Assembly: GCF_003730295.1 (NCBI RefSeq)
Contig: NZ_QTSZ01000007.1
Span: forward strand, 1-64,000
Direction of reading: 5' to 3'
DNA: 64,000 bases
Source: Ornithinibacillus gellani
GTDB taxonomy: Bacteria; Bacillota; Bacilli; Bacillales; Amphibacillaceae
Part shown: positions 33,759 through 42,517 of the stretch, in pieces
Layout of the letters: every line of letters starts with the position of its first letter
How positions within the stretch are numbered: the first letter of the stretch is position 1
Position numbers and translations under genes: made by a program
Notes under the pieces: generated by a model
Seen by the model: only the letters and a program-made list of their open reading frames with translations
Databases searched by the model: none
What the model was told of the DNA's origin: nothing

Positions 33759-34674
33759 ACTGCTCATAGGCGATTTCCCCGATGTTGGTGGTTCCGTAGC
33801 CGAGAGCTTGAAGTTTTGCTTGGAACTCGCTGTCCCGTAAGGTTTCCAATAGTTGCTGTATAAATGATTCATTATCTTTTGTTCGCAGCATGACGAGGTC
33901 ATAGCTTTCCTCCACCATGGGAATAAAATCAATTGCCGCCACTTTGGCGACATTTTCAATTCCAACCCCTGCATCTGCTTGTCCATTGGCAACAGCAGAG
34001 GCAACCGCTAAATGACTGGTTCGCTCATTGGTATATCCTTTGATATCCTGTTTGGGAATACCATGCATACGCAATTGTTCGTCCAGCAAGACACGTGCCC
34101 CTGCACCGTCCTCCCGATTTACAATGGTAATATGCGGCTTGGCTAAATCCTGCCAGCCATGAATAGCTTTCGGATTGCCCTCTGCTACATATAGTCCTGC
34201 CTGCCGTTTAATAAAATGTACGATCACAAACGCTTTACTCACAAACAGTTTCCGCACATAGGGAATATTATATGTCCCTGTATCGCCGTCAAATAAATGC
34301 GTACTGACCATATCGACCTTACCTTCATACATCGCAATTAAACTATCCAAACTCCCACTATAGGATCGCAAACAGGATTGATGATAATCCGTTTCCAACT
34401 GACGCGCCAAAATATCCAGGCAATGATCCTGTCCACTGATGACGATGGATTGTGCGGCTGCTTTTGATGCTTTATTTCCCTCCGTCCTAGCGGGGGTTTG
34501 CACCTCTTGACCTCGTTGTTTATAACTTTCCAATTCTGAAGCGTCAATTCGCATTTGGCGTCCAACTCGATATGCCTTCAGTTCACCTTTCTTAATCAGA
34601 TCATAAACCGTTAGCTTGGAAACCTTCAGCAAGCGCGCAATGTCCTCTGTTGTATATGACTCCCCATTTGCCAT
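33757..34674 (-). CDS. HTH/periplasmic-binding-domain regulator of the mod operon
   Basis: A 305-residue protein with an excisionase-type winged helix (residues about 5-52: YTTEDIARLLKVSKLTVYDLIKKGELKAYRVGRQMRID). A PBP-like substrate-binding domain (about 75-300) follows, with GYTNERTSHLAVASAVANGQADAGVGIE typical of that family. These fused regulators sense molybdate or tungstate and control transporter genes. It is divergent from modA with 123 bp between, which supports that role. The ligand itself is an inference from context. Confidence 0.8.
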   Translation of the reverse strand: MANGESYTTEDIARLLKVSKLTVYDLIKKGELKAYRVGRQMRIDASELESYKQRGQEVQTPARTEGNKASKAAAQSIVISGQDHCLDILARQLETDYHQSCLRSYSGSLDSLIAMYEGKVDMVSTHLFDGDTGTYNIPYVRKLFVSKAFVIVHFIKRQAGLYVAEGNPKAIHGWQDLAKPHITIVNREDGAGARVLLDEQLRMHGIPKQDIKGYTNERTSHLAVASAVANGQADAGVGIENVAKVAAIDFIPMVEESYDLVMLRTKDNESFIQQLLETLRDSEFQAKLQALGYGTTNIGEIAYEQ

Positions 34675-34734
34675 GTCATCAACTCCGAATTCTGCTCATT
34701 TCTTATATTTTATCATTTGCTATTCACATAAATC

Positions 34735-34776
34735 CATTTATAATTAAATATAACTAATTATAAGTGGTTATAAATA
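34735..34776. promoter_or_regulatory. AT-rich repeated TTATAA boxes in the mod control region
   Basis: Three TTATAA-like motifs (ATTTATAATTAA, AATTATAAG and GGTTATAAATA) are spaced irregularly within the divergent regulator/modA gap. They overlap the likely promoter. They are candidate binding sites for the HTH regulator. Confidence 0.35.
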
Positions 34777-34797
34777 GATATATCCAGGAGGGTTTCC

Positions 34798-35598
34798 ATG
34801 AAAAAGCTTCGTATATTTGCTACGCTCGTTTTACTCATGACTGTTTTAATTGCCTGTGGTGGAAAAAATGATCAAGTGAAGCATTCAGCAACGACTCAAA
34901 AGAATGCAGATCAAACACGCCTGACCATCTCTGCTGCTATTAGCCTGACAGATGCATTGGAGGAAATAAAAGCGATATATGAAGCAAATCATCCAGTAGA
35001 GCTGTCCTTCAATCTTGGCAGCTCTGGGAAACTAGCACAGCAAATTCAGCAAGGTGCTCCGGCAGATGTATTTATCTCGGCAAACCAGGATTGGATGGAT
35101 ACCTTGGAGGCGGAAGCAGAAATCATTTCCGATACGAGAGATGATATCACTGGGAACCAGCTGGTGCTTATTACCGGTAAAGATGCAACCATTGATTATT
35201 CATCCTTTCATGACATCGATACCGCAGACATCGACCAGCTGGCAATCGGGAACCCGGAAAGTGTCCCCGCAGGCAAATATACGGAACAAACACTGAAAAA
35301 TCTGGACCTCTGGGATACAATGGAAAGTAAGTTTGTACTCGCTAAAGATGTTCGCCAAGTACTTACCTATGTAGAAACTGGGAATGCAGACATTGGTTTT
35401 GTATATGAAAGTGATGCTTTAAGCTCAGATAAAATAAAAATACTTGCCGCTGCAGAAACAGGCATGCATGATCCAATCATTTATCCTGGCGCTGTCATTG
35501 CGGATTCACCACATGTGAAGGAAGCAAAGGCATTCATGGAATTTATGGCAACAGATACTGCCCAGCATATTTTAGCAAAACACGGCTTTACCAAATAA
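34798..35598 (+). CDS. modA: Molybdate ABC transporter, substrate-binding lipoprotein
   Basis: A 266-residue ModA that captures molybdate or tungstate outside the membrane. The signal peptide ends in the lipobox LIAC with lipidated C20. Ligand-site features are LTISAAISLTDALEEI, SFNLGSSGKLAQQIQQGAPADVFISA and the late AIGNPESVPAGKYTEQTL. CAGGAGGG lies upstream. It heads modABC and is next to a divergent molybdate-type regulator. No molybdopterin biosynthesis genes are in the window. Confidence 0.95.
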   Translation: MKKLRIFATLVLLMTVLIACGGKNDQVKHSATTQKNADQTRLTISAAISLTDALEEIKAIYEANHPVELSFNLGSSGKLAQQIQQGAPADVFISANQDWMDTLEAEAEIISDTRDDITGNQLVLITGKDATIDYSSFHDIDTADIDQLAIGNPESVPAGKYTEQTLKNLDLWDTMESKFVLAKDVRQVLTYVETGNADIGFVYESDALSSDKIKILAAAETGMHDPIIYPGAVIADSPHVKEAKAFMEFMATDTAQHILAKHGFTK

Positions 35599-35613
35599 TT
35601 GCAGGTGATGAAT

Positions 35614-36309
35614 ATGTCAGATATCAACCTATCCCCGCTCTGGCTTTCCTTCCAAACAGCGGGAGTTGCAACAATCATTGTATTTTTAACAGGTGTTTTC
35701 CTAGCACGTATCATTGCTAGAAACCAATTTTTCGGTAAGGGTGTTTTGGAGGCCGTCTTTATGCTTCCTCTCGTACTGCCACCTACTGTTGTCGGCTTTG
35801 GATTACTCTACCTATTTGGAAAAAATGGGATCCTAGGACGGTTGCTTTTAGATATGTTTGATTTTCAGGTTGTTTTTACGTGGCATGCGGTGATCATTGC
35901 TGCAGTTGTGGTATCCTTCCCACTCATGTATCAAAGTGCATCTGCTGCATTTCAACATGATGATCCTAATCTGGAGCATGCTGCATACACGATGGGCGCT
36001 TCTAAATGGAAAGTATTTTGGACGGTATCCTTCCCGCTTGCATGGCCCGGCTTGCTTGCAGGACTAGTGCTTTCTTTTGCCAGAGCGCTTGGTGAATTTG
36101 GTGCTACCTTAATGCTGGCCGGCTTTATCCCCGGGGTAACGGACACGGTGCCGTTAGCCATATATTTCGCCGTAGAATCTGGCAACATGGAGATGGCTAC
36201 CTTCTGGGTAATCATTATCGTTGCACTTGGATTTACTGCCATTTATTGGCTCAATTGGTGGAGCAAACGAAATATGATGCGTTATTCCCAAAAACAGCAT
36301 CATCAATGA
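35614..36309 (+). CDS. modB: Molybdate ABC transporter, permease
   Basis: A permease of 231 residues with five or six membrane helices. The cytoplasmic loop AAYTMGASKWKVFWTVSFPLAWPGLLAGLVLSFARALGEFGATLML contains the EAA-type G motif that docks the ATPase. The ATG at 35614 has AGGTG six bases upstream; an in-frame ATG at 35608 is also possible. It starts 15 bp after modA. Confidence 0.95.
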   Translation: MSDINLSPLWLSFQTAGVATIIVFLTGVFLARIIARNQFFGKGVLEAVFMLPLVLPPTVVGFGLLYLFGKNGILGRLLLDMFDFQVVFTWHAVIIAAVVVSFPLMYQSASAAFQHDDPNLEHAAYTMGASKWKVFWTVSFPLAWPGLLAGLVLSFARALGEFGATLMLAGFIPGVTDTVPLAIYFAVESGNMEMATFWVIIIVALGFTAIYWLNWWSKRNMMRYSQKQHHQ

Positions 36310-36324
36310 GGGCGTGATATATAA

Positions 36325-36957
36325 ATGCTGACTGTACAAATGAAGAAAAAACTGGAGCATATTGAATTAGATGTAGCATTTACCGTTTCCGATGAAATTA
36401 TCGTTTTATTTGGCCCTTCCGGATCTGGAAAAACGACCATTTTAAATTGTATTGCAGGGCTGGCAAAGCCTGACACCGGTAAAATTCAGCTCCATGACGT
36501 GATATTGGTAGAAGACAAGCAAACCTTCTTGCCGATTCAACAGCGTAAGATAGGCTACTTATTTCAAGACTATGCTTTATTTCCCCATATGACCGTCTGG
36601 AAAAACATATCCTATGGTATGAAATCAAAAGCATTCGCAGAGCAGCTCATGAAGGAACTGGGTATTGACCATCTTCGGGACCGATACCCTAATGAGATAT
36701 CTGGTGGTGAGAAACAGCGAACTGCCATTACCCGTGCGATTGCAACAGAACCAAAGCTACTGCTCCTGGATGAACCTTTTTCCGCACTAGATGAGCAGGC
36801 ACGCGCAAGAAGCCATGAGGAGCTATTACGCCTGCACCGTCTCTGGAAAATTCCAATCATTCTTGTTACCCATAGCCAACAGGAAGCAGAAAAACTCGGT
36901 GATCGCATATTATACTTACACGATGGAAAATTGCAACGAGACCAACCGGTGAAATAG
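36325..36957 (+). CDS. modC: Molybdate ABC transporter, ATPase (short form)
   Basis: A 210-residue ATPase with Walker A GPSGSGKTT, Q-loop YLFQDYALFPHM, signature ISGGEKQR, Walker B LLLLDEPFSALD and switch histidine VTHSQQEAE. It ends directly after the ATPase domain. The C-terminal molybdate-binding (MOP) domain of E. coli ModC, which adds about 140 residues, is absent, so feedback sensing may have moved to the divergent regulator (inference). The third gene of modABC. Confidence 0.92.
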   Translation: MLTVQMKKKLEHIELDVAFTVSDEIIVLFGPSGSGKTTILNCIAGLAKPDTGKIQLHDVILVEDKQTFLPIQQRKIGYLFQDYALFPHMTVWKNISYGMKSKAFAEQLMKELGIDHLRDRYPNEISGGEKQRTAITRAIATEPKLLLLDEPFSALDEQARARSHEELLRLHRLWKIPIILVTHSQQEAEKLGDRILYLHDGKLQRDQPVK

Positions 36958-36980
36958 ATCGTTTAAATCTATTTCACCGG
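36946..36980. terminator. Hairpin shared by the modC and ogt 3' ends
   Basis: CCGGTGAAATAGAT and ATCTATTTCACCGG pair perfectly (14 bp, 7-base loop). The stem contains the modC stop and the last codons of ogt. There is no long T run, so it may work as an overlapping bidirectional terminator or as a barrier to RNA decay. Confidence 0.6.
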
Positions 36981-37487
36981 CAGCTTGCTTTCTAACGCTA
37001 ATAAATCGGTTTTCATATCAATACCACCCCGGAAACCAACCAATGATCCATTTTTTCCAATCACCCGATGACAAGGTACGTAAATTAAGATGGGATTGGC
37101 TCCAATTGCTGCTCCCACTGCCCGGACAGCCTTTGGATTTTGAATCTGATTTGCTATTTCAGAATAGCTGGCAGTTTCACCTGCTGGTATATCTCTTAAC
37201 GCATACCATACCGCCTCTTGAAAAGGGGTTCCTTTAATCGCAACTGGCAAATTTAAAGCCATTCTTTCCCCATTAAAATAGGCTTCAAGCTCATCCTTAT
37301 ATGGCTTTAACGCTTCCTCATTTTCTACCAGCTGGCTATTTGGATATTTACGACGTAACCAGATTTCCATTTCTTTGCTGTCTGCACCAGGTGTGCTTAA
37401 ATAACATAACCCCTTCTTTCCTGCAGCAAGGTAAAACGTACGTGTCCCCCAATTCATCGTTGACCAAAAAATAATGGAACCATCCAT
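36969..37487 (-). CDS. ogt: Methylated-DNA--protein-cysteine methyltransferase
   Basis: A 172-residue suicide enzyme that removes O6-alkyl groups from guanine by transfer to C139, in the diagnostic motif PCHRVIG. The helix-turn-helix region ASYSEIANQIQNPKAVRAVGAAIGANP precedes it. It is an Ogt/MGMT type with no Ada regulatory domain. Convergent with modC. Confidence 0.95.
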   Translation of the reverse strand: MDGSIIFWSTMNWGTRTFYLAAGKKGLCYLSTPGADSKEMEIWLRRKYPNSQLVENEEALKPYKDELEAYFNGERMALNLPVAIKGTPFQEAVWYALRDIPAGETASYSEIANQIQNPKAVRAVGAAIGANPILIYVPCHRVIGKNGSLVGFRGGIDMKTDLLALESKLPVK

Positions 37488-37587
37488 TGGATTCCCTCCT
37501 TTAATAAAATGCGAATATACGTTCCTATTTATTATAACAAATGCTTTTATAAAATACCATATCTATATGATACTATTTTTTCTATTA

Positions 37588-37648
37588 AAAAATCCCATTC
37601 CAGCCTAAGCCAAAATGGGATTTTATCATTATTCTGCAATAAAAGGCA
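37588..37648 (-). repeat. Copy of the rpsR tail and terminator downstream of tetR
   Basis: About 61 bp matches 39631-39691 with roughly five differences. It includes the terminator stem AATCCCATT/AATGGGATT and beyond it the last codons of rpsR (TTATTCTGC on the plus strand). It serves as the terminator of the tetR gene here. Confidence 0.85.
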
Positions 37649-37691
37649 GCGTTCATCACTTTTGAAAGTAAACGCGATATCATGCAGATAT

Positions 37692-38288
37692 TCATTCATT
37701 TCCAATGATTTGAAAGAAATGCGTAAACCCTTCATTTAATAAATAATCTAATATTTGGTTAATATGTGTCAGGTTTACGGTATTTGTCTCTAACAGAATC
37801 TGGAGCACCATACCATCGATCCCGGCCAGCGTCCAGGCCGCAACTGCCTTCGTTAATGGTCCAGGCTCGATATGGTACGCTTGTACGAAAATGATTTCTA
37901 GTCGATCAATCCAATCCTTATATTTATCTTTGAATTTATGTTTCAGCTCTTCATTCCCAAGAATCGCTTCATGTGCTAAGTAAAATTGTAAACGGCTTTC
38001 CGCATCCTTCTGAAACCGCTCCTGCATGCTATCAAATATTTCTTGAATAAGCGTTTCAAATTTTTTCTTTTGTTCCGTTGAAATGGTTGAGATACGTTTC
38101 ATCTCACTTAAACCATCATCCATTACATCGTATAATATAGCCTCTTTCGAACTGTAATAATGATAAATGGCACCCGTACTAACTCCTGCTTCTTCCGCAA
38201 TTCCGCGAATAGTCGCACCTTGTATCCCATGTTCACTGATAATGGTTCTGGCTGCATCTATAATTTTTGTCTTGCCAGTATTACACAT
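37692..38288 (-). CDS. TetR/AcrR-family transcriptional regulator
   Basis: A 198-residue regulator. The N-terminal helix-turn-helix (TKIIDAARTIISEHGIQGATIRGIAEEAGVSTGAIYHYYSSKEAILYDVMDD) is the TetR type; the C-terminal ligand domain is helical with no named family. It is divergent from the DUF5692 gene. A palindrome lies 23 bp upstream of its ATG. The effector is unknown. Confidence 0.9.
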   Translation of the reverse strand: MCNTGKTKIIDAARTIISEHGIQGATIRGIAEEAGVSTGAIYHYYSSKEAILYDVMDDGLSEMKRISTISTEQKKKFETLIQEIFDSMQERFQKDAESRLQFYLAHEAILGNEELKHKFKDKYKDWIDRLEIIFVQAYHIEPGPLTKAVAAWTLAGIDGMVLQILLETNTVNLTHINQILDYLLNEGFTHFFQIIGNE

Positions 38289-38310
38289 CTATATCGAAAC
38301 TCCTTACCTA

Positions 38311-38325
38311 TAATGAATCATTATA
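38311..38325. promoter_or_regulatory. Palindromic operator candidate for the TetR protein
   Basis: ATAATGAATCATTAT is a perfect 7+1+7 palindrome in the tetR/DUF5692 divergent region. It is the likely autoregulatory operator. Confidence 0.5.
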
Positions 38326-38560
38326 TCATAAATTATTTCTCCCACCCCAAGGTAGCAATTGCGAACAATTGGTAAAGTATGAATGAAAAAAATGTGAACG
38401 TTTACCAAAACAAACCCAGTAATCCTTTGCAATATTGACAATAGGTATGGTGTTTGTTAAGATATTCACAAGGACATACCGAACATTCGTTATGTCACAA
38501 AATAACATACATCATGCTTTCACCCGGTTGTCCTAAAACTTCATAAAGGAGAGGAGAGCA

Positions 38561-39490
38561 ATGTTCTTCTTTGAATCCATTCCCTGGTACAACGTCTTCA
38601 TGTGGTTTGTTGTGTTTGGTCTTTTAATTGGTTTGAATGAAGTTGCTCGTTCTAGTAAGTGGGGAAGTGTCATTATCTTTATGGTGATACCAATTGTATT
38701 AACACCCATTTGGTTTTTTGTCGTAGATTCTGAACTTACTTCTTGGTTCCACTGGGTGAAGGTTTATTCGGCCCTTGCTGGTAGTATCATTTATATGGTG
38801 ATTCGTTTTACGGATTTCCACAAAAAGCATCCATGGTATTTAATACTCGTACCATTGATACTAGCCATTAATATTGCCGAAGCTGTTATTCGTGAATTCC
38901 AAGTTGGTATTATGGGATTTGAAGGCGTAATCGATGGTATGTATTATATTTCTGGTGGTTGGAATTATGTGAATGCGATTGCCGGTATCCTAAATTTACT
39001 ATTAATCTGTGGCTGGGCCGGAATATATGCAACATCTGGTAAGAAAAAAGATATGATATGGCCCGACCAAACAAAGCTATGGATCATTGCCTACGGTGTT
39101 TGGAATATTGCTTACGTGTATGCATGTGCACCAGGTAATGCCTTTTATTCCGGATTTGCACTAAATATCGCTGCAACCGTTCCTGCTCTACTTTGGGCCA
39201 AGGGAACATGGATGCAAAACCGTGCACAGACCCTATCCTTCTGGATGATGTGGGTCATGACATTCCCGTACTTCTTCGCAACAGGAAGTACGTTTAATGT
39301 CAGTGTATCCTATAATCCAGCAGCTAACTGGACGATTGCTTTAATTAGTTTAGGATTAAACGTTTTTCTAGCAATATGGCAAGTGTATAGAATTATGAAA
39401 TTTCGTCTACATCCTTTGAAAGACGAAATTTGGAAAGGCACAAAGGAATATCAGGAGATTCAACCATTACAGGAGAGGACAGCATCATAA
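38561..39490 (+). CDS. DUF5692-like multi-pass membrane protein
   Basis: A 309-residue protein with about eight hydrophobic helices and a cytoplasmic charged tail (KDEIWKGTKEYQEIQPLQERTAS). WFHWVKVYSALAGSIIYMVIRFTDF and AEAVIREFQVGIMGFEGVIDGMYYISGGWNYVNAIAGI look like the conserved parts. AAAGGAGAGG is upstream. Function unknown. Divergent from tetR, which probably represses it. Confidence 0.6.
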   Translation: MFFFESIPWYNVFMWFVVFGLLIGLNEVARSSKWGSVIIFMVIPIVLTPIWFFVVDSELTSWFHWVKVYSALAGSIIYMVIRFTDFHKKHPWYLILVPLILAINIAEAVIREFQVGIMGFEGVIDGMYYISGGWNYVNAIAGILNLLLICGWAGIYATSGKKKDMIWPDQTKLWIIAYGVWNIAYVYACAPGNAFYSGFALNIAATVPALLWAKGTWMQNRAQTLSFWMMWVMTFPYFFATGSTFNVSVSYNPAANWTIALISLGLNVFLAIWQVYRIMKFRLHPLKDEIWKGTKEYQEIQPLQERTAS

Positions 39491-39511
39491 AAGTAAGCGT
39501 CAAATAAACGA

Positions 39512-39560
39512 ACCCCCCACTTCCGTGAAATATTTACACAAGCTGAGGTTGGGGGGCTTT
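39512..39560 (+). terminator. Terminator of the DUF5692 gene
   Basis: AACCCCCCAC and GTTGGGGGGC pair with a long loop, followed by TTTATC. Confidence 0.75.
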
Positions 39561-39630
39561 ATCTATACTACAGATACAAATGCATCACCCTTCTCCTTTT
39601 GGATACTAAATCACTTATCATTTTCAACTT

Positions 39631-39668
39631 AAAAATCCCATTCCAGCCTAAGCCAAAATGGGATTTTA
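39631..39668 (-). terminator. Terminator of rpsF-ssb-rpsR
   Basis: AATCCCATT and AATGGGATT form the stem four bases past the rpsR stop; on the minus strand TTTTT follows. A copy lies at 37588-37648. Confidence 0.85.
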
Positions 39669-39671
39669 TTA

Positions 39672-39905
39672 TTATTCTGCTACAAAAGGTAGTAGTGCCA
39701 TAATACGAGCACGTTTAATAGCTTTTGTAAGTTTACGCTGATACTTTGCAGATGTTCCAGTTACACGACGAGGAAGAATTTTTCCACGTTCAGAAATGAA
39801 ACGTCTTAGCAAATCAACATCTTTATAGTCAATATGTGTAATACCGTTTGCTGTGAAGTAACACACTTTACGACGTCTTGCACGTCCGCGACGAGCTGCT
39901 GCCAT
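39672..39905 (-). CDS. rpsR: 30S ribosomal protein bS18
   Basis: A 77-residue bS18 that pairs with bS6 on the small subunit. The segments [39 protein letters not shown] and the end [13 protein letters not shown] are typical. It is the last gene of rpsF-ssb-rpsR. Its 3' end and terminator are copied 2.0 kb away. Confidence 0.98.
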   Translation of the reverse strand: MAAARRGRARRRKVCYFTANGITHIDYKDVDLLRRFISERGKILPRRVTGTSAKYQRKLTKAIKRARIMALLPFVAE

Positions 39906-39973
39906 GTGTACCCCTCCTTTTTTTGCAGTTTATCCGTTAGTTGGAACGATTCCTTCTAACGATTCCTTCTTCA

Positions 39974-40459
39974 TTAGAAAGGCAAATCATCATCTGATAT
40001 ATCAATTGGCTCTCCGTCATTTTGGAACGGATTGTCCTCTTTACGGTTCTGATTGAAGTTTTGATTCTGATTTGGACTTTGCTGGTGACCAGATCCCCCA
40101 AATTGGTTTTGTCCTTCTCTTGGTTGAGAAGAGCCGGAGCCTTTCGATTCAAGGAATTGAACACTGTCCGCTACCACTTCCGTTACATAAACAGTTTTAC
40201 CATCCTGTCCTTCAAATGAACGTGTTTGAATCCGTCCATCGACACCAATCAAGTTACCTTTTTTCATATAGTTAGCCAGCGTTTCTGCTGGTCTGCGCCA
40301 TACGACACAATTGATAAAATCGGCTTCCCGATTTCCTTGCTGGTTGGAAAATGGACGATTAACTGCAATGTTGAAATTAGCTACTGCCACGCCATTTGGT
40401 GTATAACGTAGATCAGGATCCCTCGTTAACCTGCCGACAAGTACGACACGATTTAACAT
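39974..40459 (-). CDS. ssb: Single-stranded DNA-binding protein
   Basis: A 161-residue SSB with an OB-fold domain to about residue 105 ([35 protein letters not shown]) and a Gln/Asn-rich linker. The acidic tip DISDDDLPF binds partner proteins at the fork. It lies between rpsF and rpsR, the standard Firmicute order. Confidence 0.98.
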   Translation of the reverse strand: MLNRVVLVGRLTRDPDLRYTPNGVAVANFNIAVNRPFSNQQGNREADFINCVVWRRPAETLANYMKKGNLIGVDGRIQTRSFEGQDGKTVYVTEVVADSVQFLESKGSGSSQPREGQNQFGGSGHQQSPNQNQNFNQNRKEDNPFQNDGEPIDISDDDLPF

Positions 40460-40525
40460 CAGAACACTCCTTTTATGAAAGGTTGCTCAAAAACAGGTAA
40501 AACTGTTTTTTAGAACATTCCCTTA

Positions 40526-40816
40526 TTATTGATCATCTTCTCGAATGATAATATGACGAATAATGTCATCAGAGAACTTCGCTAGGCGGTCGAATTCATT
40601 GATTGCTTCATCGCCACTGCTGAAGTTAATTACAACATAATATCCATCACGGTAGTCGTTGATTTCATATGCAAGACGCTTCTTGCCTTTTTCATCAACC
40701 TTTTCAATCTCCGCCCCATTATCAGTCAAAATTTTGTTGAAACGCTCTAGCAAAGCTGTTTGCGCTTCCTCTTCCATGTCTGGGCGGATGATATACATGA
40801 TTTCGTATTTGGTCAT
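40526..40816 (-). CDS. rpsF: 30S ribosomal protein bS6
   Basis: A bS6 of about 96 residues starting at the ATG at 40816 ([18 protein letters not shown]), with AAAGGAGG upstream; a GTG three codons before is part of the ribosome-site region. First gene of the operon. Its leader may bind bS6-bS18. Confidence 0.97.
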   Translation of the reverse strand: MTKYEIMYIIRPDMEEEAQTALLERFNKILTDNGAEIEKVDEKGKKRLAYEINDYRDGYYVVINFSSGDEAINEFDRLAKFSDDIIRHIIIREDDQ

Positions 40817-40925
40817 CCGTAGCACCTCCTTTTGGTCTTAGCGGCTCCATCCTGTTGCTGAGCCTGGTCAGCTCAGATGAAGCAAGGAGTAATCAAATTA
40901 AAATTACTCACGACGATTTATTATA
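40817..40925 (-). promoter_or_regulatory. rpsF leader, candidate bS6-bS18 autoregulatory RNA
   Basis: On the minus strand CTGAGC/GCTCAG and GGCTC/GAGCC can form overlapping stems that end in GCCG shortly before the ribosome site. Firmicute rpsF leaders carry a bS6-bS18-binding structure with a CCG element. The match is by eye only. Confidence 0.4.
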
Positions 40926-40979
40926 TCAAATAGATTATAAAATAACAAGCATTCGAGAGACCTTTTCTACGTTTCTTAC

Positions 40980-42080
40980 TTACACATTAAATCGGAAGTG
41001 GATAACGTCCCCATCCTGTACAATGTACTCCTTACCTTCCAAACGAACACGTCCATTTTCACGGGCTTGTCCCATGGAGCCTGCCACTACTAAATCATCA
41101 TAGGAAACTGTTTCTGCACGGATAAAACCTCTTTCGAAATCCGTGTGAATAATACCAGCTGCCTGTGGTGCCTTAATCCCTTTACGGAATGTCCATGCAC
41201 GTACTTCCTGCTCCCCAGCAGTAAAGTAAGTGGCTAGTCCAAGCAAATGATAGGAAGCCTTAATAAGCTTATCCAATCCGGATTCTGCAATTCCCAGCTC
41301 CTCCAGGAACATTTCCTTTTCATCCTGGTCCAGCTCTGCAATTTCTTCTTCAATTTTTGCACAAACAACAATCACTTCTGCTTGTTCCTTGGCAGCATAT
41401 TCCTTTACCTTTTGCACATTTGCATTGGTGTCCGGATCAGCAACCTCATCTTCACTAACATTCGCAACATACAGCATTGGTTTACCTGTTAGTAAATGAA
41501 GACCTTTCACAAGCTTTTGCTGCTCGTCTGTGAATTCCAATGCACGTGCTGGTTGTTCCTGCTCTAAACCAGCCTTAAGCTTTTCCAAAACAGTAAATTC
41601 AGCCATCGCTGATTTATCTTTCTGCTTGGCAAGCTTTTGCACCCGGTCAAAGCGTTTATTAACCGTATCTAAATCTGCTAAAATCAGTTCCAAATTAATA
41701 ATTTCAATATCATCAATTGGGTCAATTTGTCCGGAGACATGTGTGATGTTTTCATCGACAAAGCAACGAACCACCTGACATATTGCGTCTACCTGACGAA
41801 TATGGGAAAGAAATTGGTTCCCCAACCCTTCTCCTTTACTAGCCCCCTTTACGATACCGGCAATATCTGTAAATTCAAATGCAGTCGGTACGGTTTTCTT
41901 TGGTTTGACTAATTCTGTTAATTTATTTAAGCGATCATCAGGTACCTCTACAATACCTACGTTTGGATCAATCGTACAGAACGGATAGTTTGCAGATTCC
42001 GCTCCTGCCTGTGTAATGGCATTAAATAAAGTCGATTTCCCCACATTCGGTAGCCCGACAATTCCTGCTGTCAACGACAT
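40980..42080 (-). CDS. ychF: Ribosome-binding ATPase YchF
   Basis: A 366-residue Obg-family P-loop protein that prefers ATP. G1 motif GLPNVGKST, switch region and NVSEDE segment are present, followed by a C-terminal TGS domain (TFRKGIKAPQAAG..., DGDVIHFRFNV). The ATG at 42080 with AAGGAGTGG upstream gives the usual length. Upstream of rpsF, as in B. subtilis (yyaF). Confidence 0.97.
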   Translation of the reverse strand: MSLTAGIVGLPNVGKSTLFNAITQAGAESANYPFCTIDPNVGIVEVPDDRLNKLTELVKPKKTVPTAFEFTDIAGIVKGASKGEGLGNQFLSHIRQVDAICQVVRCFVDENITHVSGQIDPIDDIEIINLELILADLDTVNKRFDRVQKLAKQKDKSAMAEFTVLEKLKAGLEQEQPARALEFTDEQQKLVKGLHLLTGKPMLYVANVSEDEVADPDTNANVQKVKEYAAKEQAEVIVVCAKIEEEIAELDQDEKEMFLEELGIAESGLDKLIKASYHLLGLATYFTAGEQEVRAWTFRKGIKAPQAAGIIHTDFERGFIRAETVSYDDLVVAGSMGQARENGRVRLEGKEYIVQDGDVIHFRFNV

Positions 42081-42279
42081 GTTACCACTCCTTAAGGATT
42101 CCATTCATATGAACGCGTTACGTCCCATTATAATGACAAGCGAAATAGAAGACAAAAGCGTAAAACACAAAAAACGGGCACTTCTCAGCACCCATTTTTC
42201 ATTTATATTAGACGCTTTTTTGAATTTCGTTGCATGTTCTATGGTTAGTATACCATTTTTACATTGTTTTCGTCTATTT

Positions 42280-42486
42280 TCATTCCTGTTCTGCCGATTC
42301 TAATACCTTTTTTAATTTCTTGCTAAATTCGCGTCTTGGAATCATGACGCTATGGTCACAGCCTAAGCATTTAATGCGAATGTCCATACCCATTCGAATA
42401 ATTTTCCAGCGATTTTCACCACATGGATGCGGCTTTTTCATTTGTACCACGTCATTTAAACCAAAGTCCTTTTCAGCCATCTTCAT
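42280..42486 (-). CDS. DUF951 small zinc-binding-like protein
   Basis: A 68-residue protein with a family signature: VVQMKKPHPCGENRWKIIRMGMDIRIKCLGCDHSVMIPR. The three cysteines suggest metal binding. B. subtilis has a homologue next to ychF. Function unknown. Confidence 0.88.
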   Translation of the reverse strand: MKMAEKDFGLNDVVQMKKPHPCGENRWKIIRMGMDIRIKCLGCDHSVMIPRREFSKKLKKVLESAEQE

Positions 42487-42517
42487 CGTTCTCCTCTATT
42501 TTATCGTTGACCACAGC

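Noticed and set aside
36131-36142. CCCCGGGG in modB as a Noc-box
   Set aside because: Flanks do not match ATTTCCCGGGAAAT.
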